64,000 bases of DNA, from assembly GCA_024178355.1 (NCBI GenBank), contig JAMZNZ010000002.1, positions 663,501 to 727,500 of the forward strand. Direction: 5' to 3'. The stretch's first letter is position 1; the number at the start of each line of letters is the position of its first letter. Below are positions 1-11,042 of this stretch, piece by piece. Source of the stretch: Maricaulaceae bacterium EIL42A08. Lineage in GTDB: Bacteria; Pseudomonadota; Alphaproteobacteria; Caulobacterales; Maricaulaceae. Made by a program: the position numbers and the translations under genes. The notes below the pieces were generated by a model that was not told the origin of the DNA, ran no database searches, and was given only the letters and a program-made list of their open reading frames with translations.

Positions 1-290
1 CGATGCGCAGCATCTCTTCGCCATAGCCGTCATAGCGCCCGCTTTCGCGCCACAGATCGGCCAGCTGAAGCGTCGGCATCAGCATTTCAACAGCACCGGC
101 CCGGTCCTGCTCCTCGCGCACGATCTGTTCGATTTTCTTCAGCACACGAAACCCTAGCGGCAACCAGGCATAAATGCCGGCTGCTTCCTGGCGAATCATG
201 CCCGCACGCAGCATCAGGCGGTGAGAGGCAATCTGGGCCTCGGACGGAGTTTCCTTCAGGACGGGTAGGAAAAAGCGGGACAGGCGCATG
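1..290 (-). CDS. proS: Prolyl-tRNA synthetase, N-terminal part (runs off the left edge)
   Basis: Class II aminoacyl-tRNA synthetase that charges tRNA-Pro in the cytoplasm. Only about the first 96 residues lie in the window. They open with [15 protein letters not shown] and continue with [19 protein letters not shown] and [18 protein letters not shown], which is the start and motif 1 region of bacterial-type ProS. The start is the ATG at 288-290; no in-frame upstream start looks better. It is the last gene of the long minus-strand run that begins with nuoA, with about 118 bases between it and the DUF1467 gene. Confidence 0.93.
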
Positions 291-408
291 GGACAGGTAG
301 GCTCCGGTTAAACCGCAGCGCGCAGACGGCTCTGCGCACCAAAGGTATGAAGCCTTCACTTAGACCGTGCCGAACGCGCCTTGCAAGACAAGTCCGCGCC
401 TTTGGCGT

Positions 409-771
409 TTAAGCCGCTGCAACGGGCTCCGGCGACCAGCCGAACGGAATGGCATCAAGGCTGACAAGCTGGAACTCAAACAGCACGAAATAGACCAGCC
501 ACAGCCCAGCTGTGATCAAGGACGTGATCCACATCTTCCACTTCAAACGCGGGTCGACAGGCGCGCCTTCATCAGAGCCTGGAACGATGTCGCCTGCTTC
601 ATGCTGGCTCTGCACGCTGACCGGTAGCACCATGAAGAACACCATCCACCACACGATCAGATAGACGACCGCGCCTGTGACGAAGCCCACGCCATTGTCG
701 GGCAGAAAAAGCTGGGCAATCCAGAGGCTGCCAACCAGCCCCAGTAGGACGTATTGCAAATAGCGGATCAA
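409..771 (-). CDS. DUF1467 family inner-membrane protein
   Basis: A 120-residue protein of unknown function. Three hydrophobic segments are visible (about residues 4-23, 28-53 and 86-105), and the sequence VVYLIVWWMVFFMVLPVSVQS followed by an acidic stretch and GSDEGAPVDPRLKWK is the DUF1467 signature as I know it (WW..F..LP then PG...GAP). The start codon overlaps the stop of the methylmalonyl-CoA epimerase gene by four bases (ATGA), so it is translated from the same message. It shares this position next to mce and proS in other alphaproteobacteria as far as I recall, but its role is not known. Confidence 0.8.
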   Translation of the reverse strand: MIRYLQYVLLGLVGSLWIAQLFLPDNGVGFVTGAVVYLIVWWMVFFMVLPVSVQSQHEAGDIVPGSDEGAPVDPRLKWKMWITSLITAGLWLVYFVLFEFQLVSLDAIPFGWSPEPVAAA

Positions 772-1208
772 TGTCCGCCCTCGCCTTTGTAAAGCGCAGG
801 GTCCTGCATCAGCTCGATCAGAACTCCGCCGGTATCTTTGGGGTGAACGAAGATCACCGGCACGCCGTGCGCCCCGATATAGGGCTCGCCGGTGCCCAGC
901 ACGGTGGCCCCGCGCGAAACCATTTCATCGCGAGCTTCAATGATGTCGGGCACTTCAAAGCACATATGGTGCTGGCCACCCTTGGGGTTCTTTTCCAGAT
1001 ATTTGTGGATCGGGCTTGCGTCACCCAGCGGCTCGATCAGTTCAATCTGCATGTTGGGAACCGACACAAAAATGACTTTCACACCGAGCTGAGGAAAATC
1101 TCTGGCGGGCGTCGCTTCGACAGCGCCATAGAGCCGCGCGTAGACTTTCGCTGCCTCTTCAACGTCCGGCGTTGCCACACCCACATGGTTCAAGCGTCCG
1201 ATTTTCAT
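768..1208 (-). CDS. mce: Methylmalonyl-CoA epimerase
   Basis: Interconverts (R)- and (S)-methylmalonyl-CoA in propionate and branched-chain catabolism, between propionyl-CoA carboxylase and methylmalonyl-CoA mutase. The 146-residue protein is a vicinal-oxygen-chelate fold enzyme made of two beta-alpha-beta-beta-beta halves. Visible metal-site candidates are His8 (LNHVGVAT), the His80/81 pair (GGQHHMCFEV) and Glu132 (GVLIELMQ). Length is normal for the family. It lies 18 bases after the RNase J stop and overlaps the DUF1467 gene by four bases. A generic glyoxalase-family assignment is the only alternative and is less likely. Confidence 0.9.
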   Translation of the reverse strand: MKIGRLNHVGVATPDVEEAAKVYARLYGAVEATPARDFPQLGVKVIFVSVPNMQIELIEPLGDASPIHKYLEKNPKGGQHHMCFEVPDIIEARDEMVSRGATVLGTGEPYIGAHGVPVIFVHPKDTGGVLIELMQDPALYKGEGGH

Positions 1209-1226
1209 GGCTCTGTCTCCGTGGAC

Positions 1227-2891
1227 CTAGCGGCTTAGAATGATGACTTCGACATGGGGCTTCTTACCCCAGATGCGGTTGGCGTCGCGTCGCACCGCAC
1301 GGCGCAGCTGTTCTTCAATGGCAGCTTCATCGCGGCGCTCCCGGCGGCCCATGCGCTTGAAGGCCTCATCAGCTGTTTGCGCAAGATCATCGAGAAAATC
1401 GTCCAGGTCATACTCGTAGGTCGAGGCGACACCCATGGCGCGCACATCGATCTCGCTGACCAGATCACCATCTTCCAGAATGGCCGCGACAACGATATGG
1501 CCGGATCCTGCCAGTCGGCGGCGTTCCTTGATGGACTCTGCTTCGCCTTCAACCAGGAAATTGCCGTCCACATACATGCGCCCGGACGGGGCTTCATCAA
1601 CGATACGCGCACCGTCGCGGGTAATCTCGATGACCGATCCATTTTGCGGGGCAAGCGCGTGAGGGATCTGCAGCGACTTTGCAAACTCAGCATGCTCTAT
1701 CAGATGGCGACGTTCGCCATGGACGGGAATGGCCACGTGGGGCTTTGCCCAGGCATACATCTGGCGCAGCTCATCACGGCAGGGGTGACCGGACACATGG
1801 ATATGCTCATCCTTCTCGGTAATCAGCTTCACCCCGCGCGCAGCCAACCGGTTCATGAGATCGAAGATACCTCGCTCGTTTCCTGGAATGATGCGCGAGG
1901 AGAAGATCACGGTATCGCCCCTGCCCAGCGTGACATGGCGATGGGTGCCTTCAGCGATACGCGACAGCGCCGCGCGCGGTTCGCCTTGCGAGCCGGTACA
2001 AAGATAGAGGATCGAGTCGTCGGGGAAGTAGCCCGCCTCTTCCTCTTCCACGAAGGGCTGAACGTCAGCAAGTAATCCCACAGCCTTCGCGGCTTGAGTC
2101 ATGCGGTGCATGGACCGACCAACAAGGCAGACCCGACGTCCATTGGCTTCTGCGGCGCGGATGGCGGTATCCAGGCGCGCTACGTTGGACGCAAATGCGG
2201 CAATTGCGACCTTGCCCTTTTGCTCTCCAACCAGCTTGGTGAGGTTTTCCTTCACACCAGCTTCGGAGCCGGATTCGCCTTCGGTGAAGACGTTGGTGCT
2301 GTCACACACCATGGCGAGTACGCCCTCTTCACCGACCGCTTCAAGCGCGGCGACATCGGTGCTGCTGCCAATCAGCGGGTCAGGGTCAATTTTCCAGTCA
2401 CCGGTATGAAGGATCGCGCCGGTCGGCGTGCGGATGATCAGACCGTTCGGCTCGGGGATGGAGTGGGTCAACGTGACGAGTTGCAGGTCAAAGGGACCCA
2501 GCTCAAACCGACTGTGAAGACCGATTTCATGCATCGGCGCTTCACCCAGAAGGCCATGCTCTGCCAGGCGGTCACGCATCAGCCACGCCGTAAACGGCGT
2601 GGCATAGATTGGGCATTCCAGCCGCCGCCAGAGATGGGCCACCGCACCCATATGGTCCTCGTGGGCGTGGGTCAGCACGATGCCCTTAAGCTGGTGCTTG
2701 CGATCCTCAATGAAGCGTGGGTCGGGCGTAATGATATCAACGCCCGGCGTATTCAGATCACCAAAGGTGACACCACAATCGACGATAATCCAGGAGCGAT
2801 CCTCCTCCGGGCCGTAGCCGTAGAGGTTCAGGTTCATCCCGATTTCATTGGACCCGCCAAGCGGCACAAAATAGATGGGGTCGTTGCTCAT
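1227..2891 (-). CDS. rnj: Ribonuclease J
   Basis: Beta-CASP metallo-beta-lactamase ribonuclease with 5'-3' exonuclease and endonuclease activity, taking part in mRNA turnover and rRNA maturation. The 554-residue protein begins with [18 protein letters not shown], carries the zinc motif [11 protein letters not shown] (His75, His77, Asp79, His80), then [11 protein letters not shown] and CDSTN, and later the beta-CASP segments ending in [12 protein letters not shown] and PVHGERRHL. Length is typical. The start ATG overlaps the stop of coaX by four bases, so the two genes are coupled. Confidence 0.95.
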   Translation of the reverse strand: MSNDPIYFVPLGGSNEIGMNLNLYGYGPEEDRSWIIVDCGVTFGDLNTPGVDIITPDPRFIEDRKHQLKGIVLTHAHEDHMGAVAHLWRRLECPIYATPFTAWLMRDRLAEHGLLGEAPMHEIGLHSRFELGPFDLQLVTLTHSIPEPNGLIIRTPTGAILHTGDWKIDPDPLIGSSTDVAALEAVGEEGVLAMVCDSTNVFTEGESGSEAGVKENLTKLVGEQKGKVAIAAFASNVARLDTAIRAAEANGRRVCLVGRSMHRMTQAAKAVGLLADVQPFVEEEEAGYFPDDSILYLCTGSQGEPRAALSRIAEGTHRHVTLGRGDTVIFSSRIIPGNERGIFDLMNRLAARGVKLITEKDEHIHVSGHPCRDELRQMYAWAKPHVAIPVHGERRHLIEHAEFAKSLQIPHALAPQNGSVIEITRDGARIVDEAPSGRMYVDGNFLVEGEAESIKERRRLAGSGHIVVAAILEDGDLVSEIDVRAMGVASTYEYDLDDFLDDLAQTADEAFKRMGRRERRDEAAIEEQLRRAVRRDANRIWGKKPHVEVIILSR

Positions 2892-3673
2892 ACGCCTTTG
2901 GCCTCCGGTGCGTTTCTGCGCCAGACTTCAAGAAGGCCGCGAATGGTTACGTCGGGATCGTAGAAGTCGATAGTGCGGGCCGCGCCGTCGAACAGCGAGG
3001 TCACACCGCCTGTAGCAATGACTGTCATGGGGTGGCCGTACTCGGCTTTCAGGCGCTCCACAAGGCCATCGATCAGGTCGATATAGCCCCAGAAGACACC
3101 CGACTGCATGGCACCCACCGTGTCCTTGCCCAGCACACGCTGAGGCTTTTCAATTGCGATACGCGGCAGACGAGCCGCCGCTTTGTGCAGGGCCTGCATG
3201 GACAGGTTGATGCCCGGGGCAATAACGCCGCCCTCAAAGGCTCCCTCAGCGCTGACCACATCGAAGGTCGTTGCGGTACCTGAGTCCACGATCAGCAGGG
3301 CACCTTCATACTTCACCCGGCAGCCAAGCGCATTCACAAGGCGGTCAGCGCCAGCGTCCTGGGGTCGGGACAGATTGACCGTCACGCCCAGGTCCAGCTC
3401 AGGATCGCCAACGACGATCGGCTCAGCATTAAAATAGCGCCGGGACAGATTACGCAGATTGAAAATCGATTGCGGGACGACCGAGCTGATGACGCAGCCA
3501 GTGATGTCCTTCAAAGTCAGATTCTGCAGCTGTAACAGCTGGCTGAGCCAGACTGCGAACTCATCAGCGGTGCGCGTAGAATCGGTGGAGGTTCGCCATT
3601 GAGCGCGCCAGTCATCGCCGTCGTGTACCGCGAAAAGCGTATTGGTATTGCCGCAGTCGATTGCGAGCAGCAT
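2888..3673 (-). CDS. coaX: Type III pantothenate kinase
   Basis: Phosphorylates pantothenate in the first step of coenzyme A synthesis. The 261-residue protein has the ASKHA-fold phosphate motif [13 protein letters not shown] with Asp6, the segment [12 protein letters not shown], and [13 protein letters not shown], all characteristic of CoaX, which unlike type I/II kinases is not expected to be feedback-inhibited by CoA. It sits between birA (29 bases upstream) and rnj (four-base overlap), an arrangement common in alphaproteobacteria downstream of nuoN. Confidence 0.95.
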   Translation of the reverse strand: MLLAIDCGNTNTLFAVHDGDDWRAQWRTSTDSTRTADEFAVWLSQLLQLQNLTLKDITGCVISSVVPQSIFNLRNLSRRYFNAEPIVVGDPELDLGVTVNLSRPQDAGADRLVNALGCRVKYEGALLIVDSGTATTFDVVSAEGAFEGGVIAPGINLSMQALHKAAARLPRIAIEKPQRVLGKDTVGAMQSGVFWGYIDLIDGLVERLKAEYGHPMTVIATGGVTSLFDGAARTIDFYDPDVTIRGLLEVWRRNAPEAKGV

Positions 3674-3702
3674 GGGTATTTCCTCTGTTTTCCCAAGGTC
3701 GC

Positions 3703-4446
3703 TCAGCGACCGGGAAAGAACACATCACCCGCGGAGATAAAGCGCCGGGTGCCATCCTTCAAATCAAGCCGCAGTGATCCGTCAGCGCCAAGGTCGGCAA
3801 ACACGCCCTCGACCGTCTCATCGGACAGGCGTGCGGTGCAGGTTTCGCCCAGCCCCCAGGCACGGGCAAGCCACGCTTCGCGCACGAAGGCAAAACCATC
3901 CCGGTCCCAGACCTGCAACCAGTGTTCAAAGCGCTCCGCCAGAATGTCCACCGCGGCTTCAGGGCTCAGCGAGGCACCGTGAACGGAGAAGTCAGTCGCG
4001 GGGCGCACTGAATCGTCTGGATGATGCGCCAGATTGACCCCGATCCCGACCGCCAGCCAGAGCCCACCATTGGGATGCGAGCCAGACTCCAAGAGGATGC
4101 CGCAAACCTTACGCCCTGCCACCAGCACATCGTTTGGCCATTTCAGCTTTATCAAAGCCGGATCAATCGCACTAGCGGCCAGATCTCCAACCGCAAGTGC
4201 TGCTGCAAAGGAAAGCTGGGCCGCGCGCGCCGGGCCGCTATCAAGTTGAAACAGCCCGGTCGTGAACAGATTACCGGTCTTGCTGGTCCAGACGCGCCCT
4301 CGCCGCCCGCGACCCGCGGTCTGGGCTTTGGCGACAATCCATAGTGGACCTGCCTCCCCGGCCAGCGCCCGGCGCCTGGCTTCTTCGTTGGTGGAGTCGA
4401 GCTCCTCGAAGACCTCGACGCGCGCCAACCTAGCCGCCAAGGCCAC
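3703..4446 (-). CDS. birA: Biotin--[acetyl-CoA-carboxylase] ligase
   Basis: Activates biotin with ATP and transfers it to the lysine of biotin carboxyl carrier domains. The 247-residue protein has the ligase core only: [11 protein letters not shown], the biotin loop [33 protein letters not shown] and [11 protein letters not shown]. There is no N-terminal winged helix, so it should not act as a biotin operon repressor like the E. coli protein. The annotated start is a GTG that overlaps the end of nuoN by 17 bases; a slightly later TTG would also be in frame. Overlap with nuoN suggests translation coupled to the complex I message. Confidence 0.93.
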   Translation of the reverse strand: MALAARLARVEVFEELDSTNEEARRRALAGEAGPLWIVAKAQTAGRGRRGRVWTSKTGNLFTTGLFQLDSGPARAAQLSFAAALAVGDLAASAIDPALIKLKWPNDVLVAGRKVCGILLESGSHPNGGLWLAVGIGVNLAHHPDDSVRPATDFSVHGASLSPEAAVDILAERFEHWLQVWDRDGFAFVREAWLARAWGLGETCTARLSDETVEGVFADLGADGSLRLDLKDGTRRFISAGDVFFPGR

Positions 4447-5884
4447 CGCCGGCGTTCACCACCAGCGTGATCAGCGCGATCATGAAGGGCAGCAGGAGCA
4501 CGGTTGCCAGACCCGTCGCACGGCTGACAAAGGCCACCCCGGCAGGAGCTGGCAAAAACTCACCCGTCGGCTCGTCAAACCAGATCACCTTCACCACCCG
4601 CAGATAGTACGCAATCGACACGGTGGAGAAGAGCACGGCGACCACCACGAGCCAGACAAGGCCCGCAGACGCTGCCGCATAAAATACGAAGAACTTGCCG
4701 AAGAAGCCCACTAGGAAGGGCATGCCACCAATGGAGAACATCAGCGCCGTCATGGCCCAGGCGAGCGCTGGACGAGTCTTGGACAGACCAGCAAGATCAT
4801 CGATCCGTTCCACCATGCCTTCGGCCTTGCGCATGGACAGGATTACGGCAAATGCACCAGCCACACCAATGATGTAGAGCGTGAAGTAAAGCAGCACGGC
4901 CCAGACACCGATTGCAGTGCCCGAAGACAGGCCGACGAGCGCATAGCCGACATTGCCAATCGACGAGTAGCCCATCAGACGCTTGATATTGGTCTGCATC
5001 AGAGCGCCAAACGAGCCGACCGCCATGGACAGGATGGCCAGCACAATGATCACCTGCTGCCACTGGTCTACCATTGCGCCAAACGGCTCGGTCAGAACAC
5101 GTGCCAGCAGCGCCATTGCGGCAAGCTTGGGCGCGGTGGCAAAGAAGGCCGCCACCGGCGTCGGTGCGCCTTCGTAGACGTCCGGCGTCCACATGTGGAA
5201 GGGCGCAGCAGAAATCTTGAACGCCAGGCCGGACACCAGGAAGACCAGACCAAAGAGCAGGCCGACATTGTTGCCGGCCTCAGCCGCCGCGATAGCGATA
5301 CCGTCAAAGTCGGTGGTGCCGGAGAAGCCGTAGATCAGCGATGCACCGTACAAAAGCAGACCCGACGACAACGCGCCGAGTACGAAATACTTCAGGCCAG
5401 CCTCAGACGAACGCAGGGAATCCCGGTTAAAGGCCGCCAGAATGTAGAGCGACAGCGATTGCAGCTCGAGGCCCATGTAAAGCGTGATGAGGTCATCGGC
5501 GCTGACCATGATTGCCATGCCCAGAGAGGCCAAGGCAATCAGCACCGGGTACTCGAACTTGGCGAGCTTCTCTGCTTCGAGGAATTTGAAGGCCAGCAAC
5601 AGCGCTACAGCCGCAGCGAAAAAGACCGCCGTCTTGGCATAAAGCGAGAACGCGTCGACGTTGAAGGCCCCGTTGAAGGTGTCGCCGCCGTCACCTTGCG
5701 CAAGCCAGATGGCGGCACCGGCCGCCAACACCAGAAGACCAATGGTGAGGCGCATCACGATGCGGGCACCACCAAGCTCTGACTTCCAGTAGACACCCAC
5801 CAGCAGCAGAGCGAGCGCGCCAACGGCCAGCATCAGCTCCGGCGTCATGAGGGTGAGATCGGCTAAGAGCATCGAGGCAGTCAT
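4430..5884 (-). CDS. nuoN: NADH-quinone oxidoreductase subunit N
   Basis: One of three antiporter-like proton-pumping subunits of complex I in the inner membrane. The 484-residue protein is made almost wholly of hydrophobic segments (about 14). Family marks include SLYILAAFNRDSLRSSEAGLK, FKISAAPFHMWTPDVYEGAP with the conserved Lys and His, and MQTNIKRLMGYSSIGNVGY. It is the last nuo gene, five bases after nuoM, and its 3' end overlaps birA. Confidence 0.96.
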   Translation of the reverse strand: MTASMLLADLTLMTPELMLAVGALALLLVGVYWKSELGGARIVMRLTIGLLVLAAGAAIWLAQGDGGDTFNGAFNVDAFSLYAKTAVFFAAAVALLLAFKFLEAEKLAKFEYPVLIALASLGMAIMVSADDLITLYMGLELQSLSLYILAAFNRDSLRSSEAGLKYFVLGALSSGLLLYGASLIYGFSGTTDFDGIAIAAAEAGNNVGLLFGLVFLVSGLAFKISAAPFHMWTPDVYEGAPTPVAAFFATAPKLAAMALLARVLTEPFGAMVDQWQQVIIVLAILSMAVGSFGALMQTNIKRLMGYSSIGNVGYALVGLSSGTAIGVWAVLLYFTLYIIGVAGAFAVILSMRKAEGMVERIDDLAGLSKTRPALAWAMTALMFSIGGMPFLVGFFGKFFVFYAAASAGLVWLVVVAVLFSTVSIAYYLRVVKVIWFDEPTGEFLPAPAGVAFVSRATGLATVLLLPFMIALITLVVNAGGGLGG

Positions 5885-5889
5885 GGCGG

Positions 5890-7425
5890 TTAGCCTTCGG
5901 CTTCACCGGCTGCAGGCTCGACATCGGTGACGAGCGCAGCCTGGTATTGCTGGATCAGGGCGTCGACAGACGCCTTGGTGGTATCGGTGATCGGCGTCGT
6001 GATGAAGCCGAAATAAAGGGTCAGAGCGGCGAGAACCGACAGATTGATCCACTCGCGGCGACCAAGGTCGGTGGCACCTTCAAGCTTCTCATTGGTCATC
6101 TGACCAAAGACGACCTTCTTGTAGACCGTCAGCATGTAAACGGCCGAGAAAATCACGCCGAGCGCTGCGCCGAAGGCGACGCGCGGATCGACCTGGAAGG
6201 CCCCCATCATCGTCATGATTTCGCCCACGAAGCCCGACGTGCCCGGCAGGCCGACATTTGCCATGGCAAACAGGCCAAAGAAGACCGCAAAGACCGGCAT
6301 CTTGTGAACAAGGCCGCCATAAAAGGCGATGTCGCGGGTATGGAAGCGGTCATAGATCACACCCACACACAGGAAGAGCGCGCCGGAGATGAAGCCGTGG
6401 GAGATCATCTGGAAGATGGCCCCTTGCACGCCCAGCTCGTTCATCGCGAACAGACCCATGGTCACAAAGCCCATATGCGCCACTGAGGAGTAGGCAATCA
6501 GCTTTTTGATATCGGTCTGCCGGAAGGCGACGATCGAGGTGTAGACGATGGCAATGATCGACAGCACGAAAACCATCGGCGCAAAGAAGGCGCTGGCATC
6601 AGGGAACATCGGCAGCGAGAAGCGCAGGAAGCCGTAGCCGCCCAGCTTCAGAAGGATGCCCGCCAGGATGACCGAACCTGCGGTGGGAGCCTGCACGTGG
6701 GCATCGGGCAGCCAGGTGTGGACCGGCCACATGGGCATCTTCACCGCAAAGCTGGCGAAGAAGCCAAGCCACAGCCAGGTCTGCAGGCTTTCAGCGAACG
6801 CGAACTGCTGCATCGCCTCGATATCGGTGGTGCCGGCCTGGATGAACATCACGATCATCGCCGCCAGCATCAGCACCGAGCCCAAGAAGGTGTAGAGGAA
6901 GAATTTGAACGCGGCATAGATCCGGTTCTGACCACCCCACACCCCGATGATCAGGAACATCGGGATCAGCGAGCCTTCAAAGAAGATGTAGAAGAGCACC
7001 AGGTCGAGCGCGCAGAACACGCCAATGACCAGCGTCTCCAGGATCAGGAAGGCCGCCATGTAGTCGGCGACGCGCTTCTCGATCTTCCAGCTGGACAGGA
7101 TGCAAATCGGCATCAGGAAAGCCGTCAGCAGGACAAAGAGTACCGACAGGCCATCCACGCCCATCTTGTAGCTGATGCCCAGATCACCAAGCCAACCAGC
7201 GTTTTCAACGAACTGATAGCCCGGCTGGCACGCGTCAAACTCAACCACAAGAAGGGCCGCCAGCGCAAACACCACCAGCGTGACAAACAGAGCCACGCCC
7301 TTGGCATTTCGATCAAGCAGAGCGGCATCTTCGCCGCGCATGATCGCGCGCAAAATCAGAATTGCGACCGCACCCAGCGTAGGCAGGAAGGTGATCGCAG
7401 AAAGAATGGGAAGCTGATCCAGCAT
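5890..7425 (-). CDS. nuoM: NADH-quinone oxidoreductase subunit M
   Basis: Antiporter-like proton-pumping subunit of complex I (511 residues, about 14 membrane segments). Diagnostic segments are [40 protein letters not shown] with the functional Glu in the fifth helix, [21 protein letters not shown], and [19 protein letters not shown]. Its start lies seven bases after the nuoL stop, and its own stop is five bases before nuoN. Confidence 0.96.
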   Translation of the reverse strand: MLDQLPILSAITFLPTLGAVAILILRAIMRGEDAALLDRNAKGVALFVTLVVFALAALLVVEFDACQPGYQFVENAGWLGDLGISYKMGVDGLSVLFVLLTAFLMPICILSSWKIEKRVADYMAAFLILETLVIGVFCALDLVLFYIFFEGSLIPMFLIIGVWGGQNRIYAAFKFFLYTFLGSVLMLAAMIVMFIQAGTTDIEAMQQFAFAESLQTWLWLGFFASFAVKMPMWPVHTWLPDAHVQAPTAGSVILAGILLKLGGYGFLRFSLPMFPDASAFFAPMVFVLSIIAIVYTSIVAFRQTDIKKLIAYSSVAHMGFVTMGLFAMNELGVQGAIFQMISHGFISGALFLCVGVIYDRFHTRDIAFYGGLVHKMPVFAVFFGLFAMANVGLPGTSGFVGEIMTMMGAFQVDPRVAFGAALGVIFSAVYMLTVYKKVVFGQMTNEKLEGATDLGRREWINLSVLAALTLYFGFITTPITDTTKASVDALIQQYQAALVTDVEPAAGEAEG

Positions 7426-7432
7426 CGAACCG

Positions 7433-9511
7433 TTAGACCCCCGCGCCAGCGATCAGAACCAGGGCGAGAACAACCACCCCGATCAGCATGACGAACGCAT
7501 AATGATAGACAAAACCGCTTTGCATGCGGGCGAGACGACGCGCTCCAGCCATCACCGTGGCTGCGATCCCGTTGGGACCCCCGCCATCAATGATGCGCTC
7601 ATCGCCAACCTTCCAGAACAGGTCACCCAGGGCGCGCGTGCCGCGCACAAAGATGAAGTCGTAGATCTCGTCGAAATACCACTTGTTCTGAAGGAAGCGC
7701 AGAAGCGGTCCATTCGTGGCCGCAATCCGACCGGGAAGGTGCGGATTGGCCATGTAGAAATACCAGGCAAGGATAAAGCCGCCGGCAGACACCACCACTG
7801 GCAGGACCAGCACCCAGGTCGGATGACGCTCAGAGTGGTCATCACCATGTGCCTCGTCACCGTAGCCAGCCTCTTCGGAGTGGCTTTCGTCAGCGTGGTC
7901 CTCTTCACCATAGCTGTCACCGCTGGTGTAATCGCCTGAGCCGTAATCGCCATACTTGTAGTCTGAGTAGGCACCGGCTGGCAGGCTTTCGCCCCAGAAG
8001 GACTGAGCGCCCTTAGCCACGAAGTCTGACTTGAAGACACCGCCCGCAAACAGCGCGCCAATAGCCAGCAGAACCAGCGGGACCAGCATGACCGGTGGGC
8101 TTTCATGGGCATGCTTGAGAGTTTCTTCCTTACCGCGGAACTTGCCGTGGAAGGTCATGAAAATCAGACGCCATGAGTAGAAGCTGGTCAGGGCCGCCGC
8201 CGTGATGCCAATCCAGAAGGCAAACATGCCGAAGGTCACGCCCTCGGTGCCCATGGCGAACGCTTCCTCGATGATCATGTCCTTGGAGTAGAAGCCAGCA
8301 AAGCCAAGACCGCCGAGCACAATCGGAAGACCCACACCGGTCAGCGCCAGCGTGCCGATGATCATAAGGATCCAGGTGGCGGGCAGCAGCTTGTAGATGC
8401 CGCCCATATTGCGCATGTCCTGTTCATGGTGGAGGCCGTGGATCACCGAGCCGGCCCCAAGGAACAGGAGCGCCTTGAAGAAGGCGTGCGTGAACAGATG
8501 GAACATCGCAGCCGAATAAAGCCCGAGGCCTGCTGCAAAGAACATGTAGCCCAGCTGCGAACAGGTTGAGTAGGCAATCACGCGCTTGATGTCGTTCTGA
8601 GCCAGACCAACCGTGGCCGCAAACAGAGCCGTCACCGCACCGATAAAGGTGATGAAGGCGCTGGTATCGGGAGCCACCTCGTAGATCGGGAAGCAGCGGC
8701 ACACCAGGAACACGCCAGCGGTCACCATGGTGGCGGCGTGAATCAGCGCGGATACCGGCGTCGGGCCTTCCATGGCGTCGGGCAGCCAGACATGCAGGAA
8801 GAACTGTGCCGACTTGCCCATTGCGCCGATGAACAGAAGGAAGGCGATGAGCTCAAGCGCCTGGAAGTTCATTCCGAAGACGGTGAGGATTTCGCCGCTC
8901 ATCTCAGGAATTTGGGCAAAGACCTCATCAAACTTCACGGTCCCGAAGACTGCGAAGGTCGCCATGATGCCGAGCGCAAAGCCAAAATCGCCAACCCGAT
9001 TGGTCACAAAGGCCTTGATGGCCGCGGCGTTGGCCGACTCCTTCTTGTAGTAGAAGCCAATGAGCAGGTAGGACGCCAGGCCCACACCTTCCCAGCCGAA
9101 GAACATCTGGATGAAGTTGTCAGCCGTCACAAGCGCTAGCATCGCGAAGGTAAACAGCGACAGATAGGAGAAGAAACGCGCCCGGTGCGGATCGTCGGCC
9201 ATATAGCCCCACGAATACACGTGCACGAGGCTCGACACGCTGGTGATCACCACCAGCATCACCGCAGACAGGGTATCGAGGCGAATGGCCCAGTTCACTT
9301 CAAACTGACCAACAGCCATCCAGCTGACGATATCAATCGTGCGCGCGTTACCGCCATAGGCAACGTCAATGAGAAGATAAACCGACGCGAGCGCAGCGGA
9401 GATCGTGGCACCGGTGGTGATGATCTGGGCTGCACGATCGCCGATCTGTTTTTGGAACAGACCCGCAATGATCGAGGCGATCAGCGGTGCAAAGACGACG
9501 AGATAGGCCAT
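7433..9511 (-). CDS. nuoL: NADH-quinone oxidoreductase subunit L
   Basis: Largest antiporter-like subunit of complex I (692 residues), carrying the long lateral helix that runs along the membrane arm. Visible family segments are [40 protein letters not shown], and [21 protein letters not shown]. Between about residues 510 and 562, after the antiporter core and before the C-terminal helices, there is a low-complexity acidic stretch with repeated YGDYGSGDY-type units and five histidines, which I do not know from ordinary NuoL. The gene lies eleven bases after nuoK. Confidence 0.96.
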   Translation of the reverse strand: MAYLVVFAPLIASIIAGLFQKQIGDRAAQIITTGATISAALASVYLLIDVAYGGNARTIDIVSWMAVGQFEVNWAIRLDTLSAVMLVVITSVSSLVHVYSWGYMADDPHRARFFSYLSLFTFAMLALVTADNFIQMFFGWEGVGLASYLLIGFYYKKESANAAAIKAFVTNRVGDFGFALGIMATFAVFGTVKFDEVFAQIPEMSGEILTVFGMNFQALELIAFLLFIGAMGKSAQFFLHVWLPDAMEGPTPVSALIHAATMVTAGVFLVCRCFPIYEVAPDTSAFITFIGAVTALFAATVGLAQNDIKRVIAYSTCSQLGYMFFAAGLGLYSAAMFHLFTHAFFKALLFLGAGSVIHGLHHEQDMRNMGGIYKLLPATWILMIIGTLALTGVGLPIVLGGLGFAGFYSKDMIIEEAFAMGTEGVTFGMFAFWIGITAAALTSFYSWRLIFMTFHGKFRGKEETLKHAHESPPVMLVPLVLLAIGALFAGGVFKSDFVAKGAQSFWGESLPAGAYSDYKYGDYGSGDYTSGDSYGEEDHADESHSEEAGYGDEAHGDDHSERHPTWVLVLPVVVSAGGFILAWYFYMANPHLPGRIAATNGPLLRFLQNKWYFDEIYDFIFVRGTRALGDLFWKVGDERIIDGGGPNGIAATVMAGARRLARMQSGFVYHYAFVMLIGVVVLALVLIAGAGV

Positions 9512-9522
9512 GGAGACTGCCC

Positions 9523-9831
9523 TTAGCCTTTCATCATATTAGCGCCGTCCACGGCGATGTCGCCGCGGTTACGGAAGAAGACAACGAGGATGGCAAGACC
9601 CACGGCCGCCTCTGCAGCCGCTACGGTCAGGATGAACATGGCAAACACCTGCCCCACCAGGTCACCCAGGAAGGACGAGAACGCCACCAGATTGATGTTC
9701 ACCGCCAGCAGCATCAGTTCCACGCACATCAGCAGAATGATGATGTTCTTGCGGTTCGCGAAGATGCCGAACACGCCAATCGTGAACAGGATGGCAGCCA
9801 GTGCCAGATAATGGCCGATCGTGATTTCCAT
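9523..9831 (-). CDS. nuoK: NADH-quinone oxidoreductase subunit K
   Basis: Small membrane subunit of complex I (102 residues, three membrane helices). The conserved acidic residues in the helices are seen in [17 protein letters not shown] and in [17 protein letters not shown], which contribute to the central charged axis of the membrane arm. The start ATG shares one base with the nuoJ stop (TAATG), so reinitiation is likely. Confidence 0.96.
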   Translation of the reverse strand: MEITIGHYLALAAILFTIGVFGIFANRKNIIILLMCVELMLLAVNINLVAFSSFLGDLVGQVFAMFILTVAAAEAAVGLAILVVFFRNRGDIAVDGANMMKG

Positions 9832-10439
9832 TAGCCAATCCCCTCACCGGGTTCGACGTCGACAATTTCGACGGAGTCTTCGCGCTTGCGGTTGACCTGC
9901 TTGTGCATGTCCTGGCGTTTGACGCCATCACGATGACGCAGGGTCAGCACAATCGCGCCAATCATCGCCACCAGCAGGACAAGGCCAGCCAGCTGGAAGA
10001 ACAGGACGTAACGGTCGTAGATCAGCGCACCGAGCGCGGCCACATTGGACACACCCTCAGGCGTTGGAGCCGCGAGGTTCGCCTGAGCACTGTTAGCGTC
10101 CACCCAGATGAAGCCACTCAGGACCAGCACGAGCGCCAGCACCGAAGCCACAGCGCCGCCGACAATCGCGTTTTCGGCAAAGCCGGCTTTCAGCTCAGCA
10201 AAATCGATGTCGAGCATCATGACCACGAAGAGGAAGAGCACCGCGACCGCGCCCACATAGACAATAACCAGGATCATCGCGAGGAATTCAGCACCAAGCA
10301 GGATGAAAAGCCCCGCCGCCGAAAAGAAGGCCAGGATCAGGAAGAGCACGGCGCGAACCGGGTTCTTTGCAAAGACGACCATCAGGGCGGAAAACACCGC
10401 AATGGCCGAGAAGATATAAAAGGCCGCTGCTTGCAGCAC
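9831..10439 (-). CDS. nuoJ: NADH-quinone oxidoreductase subunit J
   Basis: Membrane subunit of complex I (202 residues, five hydrophobic segments), containing the flexible third helix region [27 protein letters not shown]. The start is a GTG at 10437-10439 with a strong ribosome site AAAGGGGG five bases upstream. It is separated from nuoI by 111 bases, the only sizeable gap inside the nuo operon. The C-terminal tail after the last helix is rich in charged residues ([15 protein letters not shown]). Confidence 0.95.
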   Translation of the reverse strand: MLQAAAFYIFSAIAVFSALMVVFAKNPVRAVLFLILAFFSAAGLFILLGAEFLAMILVIVYVGAVAVLFLFVVMMLDIDFAELKAGFAENAIVGGAVASVLALVLVLSGFIWVDANSAQANLAAPTPEGVSNVAALGALIYDRYVLFFQLAGLVLLVAMIGAIVLTLRHRDGVKRQDMHKQVNRKREDSVEIVDVEPGEGIG

Positions 10440-10550
10440 TTTTGCCCCCTTTAATCATGGCCCGTCAGCAGGTGGGCACCCGCCGGGCTTTCAGACAGCT
10501 GCAGCGAGGAGAATCCCCACTGCCAGGATGGAGTTGCGCGCCGTATAACG

Positions 10551-11039
10551 TCAGCGATACCGCGCGTCGAGTTCGAGATTCCGTGCGATTTCACGTTCCC
10601 AGCGATCACCGTTATCCAGGAGCTTCGCCTTGTCGTAGTAGAGCTCTTCGCGGGTTTCCGTTGCGAACTCGAAATTCGGACCTTCAACGATGGCATCCAC
10701 CGGGCACGCCTCTGCGCAAAAGCCGCAATAGATGCATTTGACCATGTCGATATCGTAGCGCGTGGTGCGGCGCGAGCCGTCTTCACGCGGTTCGGCTTCA
10801 ATCGTGATGGCCTGTGCCGGGCACACGGCTTCGCACAGCTTGCAGGCAATGCAGCGTTCTTCGCCATTGGGATAGCGACGCAGCGCATGCTGACCGCGGA
10901 AGCGCGGGCTCAGACGTCCCTTTTCGAAGGGGTAGTTGATCGTCGGCTTCTTTCTAAAGAAGTAGCGCATGCCCAGGCCAAACGCGCCCCAGAAGTCCAG
11001 AAGCGCCGCGCCACGCAGGGTTTGAGCGATACGGTTCAT
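10551..11039 (-). CDS. nuoI: NADH-quinone oxidoreductase subunit I
   Basis: Carries clusters N6a and N6b in the peripheral arm of complex I and passes electrons towards N2. The 162-residue protein has two classical 4Fe-4S motifs: [12 protein letters not shown] (Cys63, 66, 69, 73) and [12 protein letters not shown] (Cys102, 105, 108, 112). An N-terminal amphipathic region ([15 protein letters not shown]) probably anchors it to NuoH. It begins three bases after the nuoH stop. Confidence 0.97.
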   Translation of the reverse strand: MNRIAQTLRGAALLDFWGAFGLGMRYFFRKKPTINYPFEKGRLSPRFRGQHALRRYPNGEERCIACKLCEAVCPAQAITIEAEPREDGSRRTTRYDIDMVKCIYCGFCAEACPVDAIVEGPNFEFATETREELYYDKAKLLDNGDRWEREIARNLELDARYR

Positions 11040-11042
11040 ATC

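Noticed and set aside
1254-2963. Long plus-strand frames opposite rnj
   Set aside because: They are shadows of the minus-strand RNase J gene; the translation is rich in His, Arg and Gly with no family motif.
5195-7491. Long plus-strand frames opposite nuoM and nuoN
   Set aside because: The His/Gln/Arg/Asp-rich translations are the antisense of membrane-protein codons and carry no motif.
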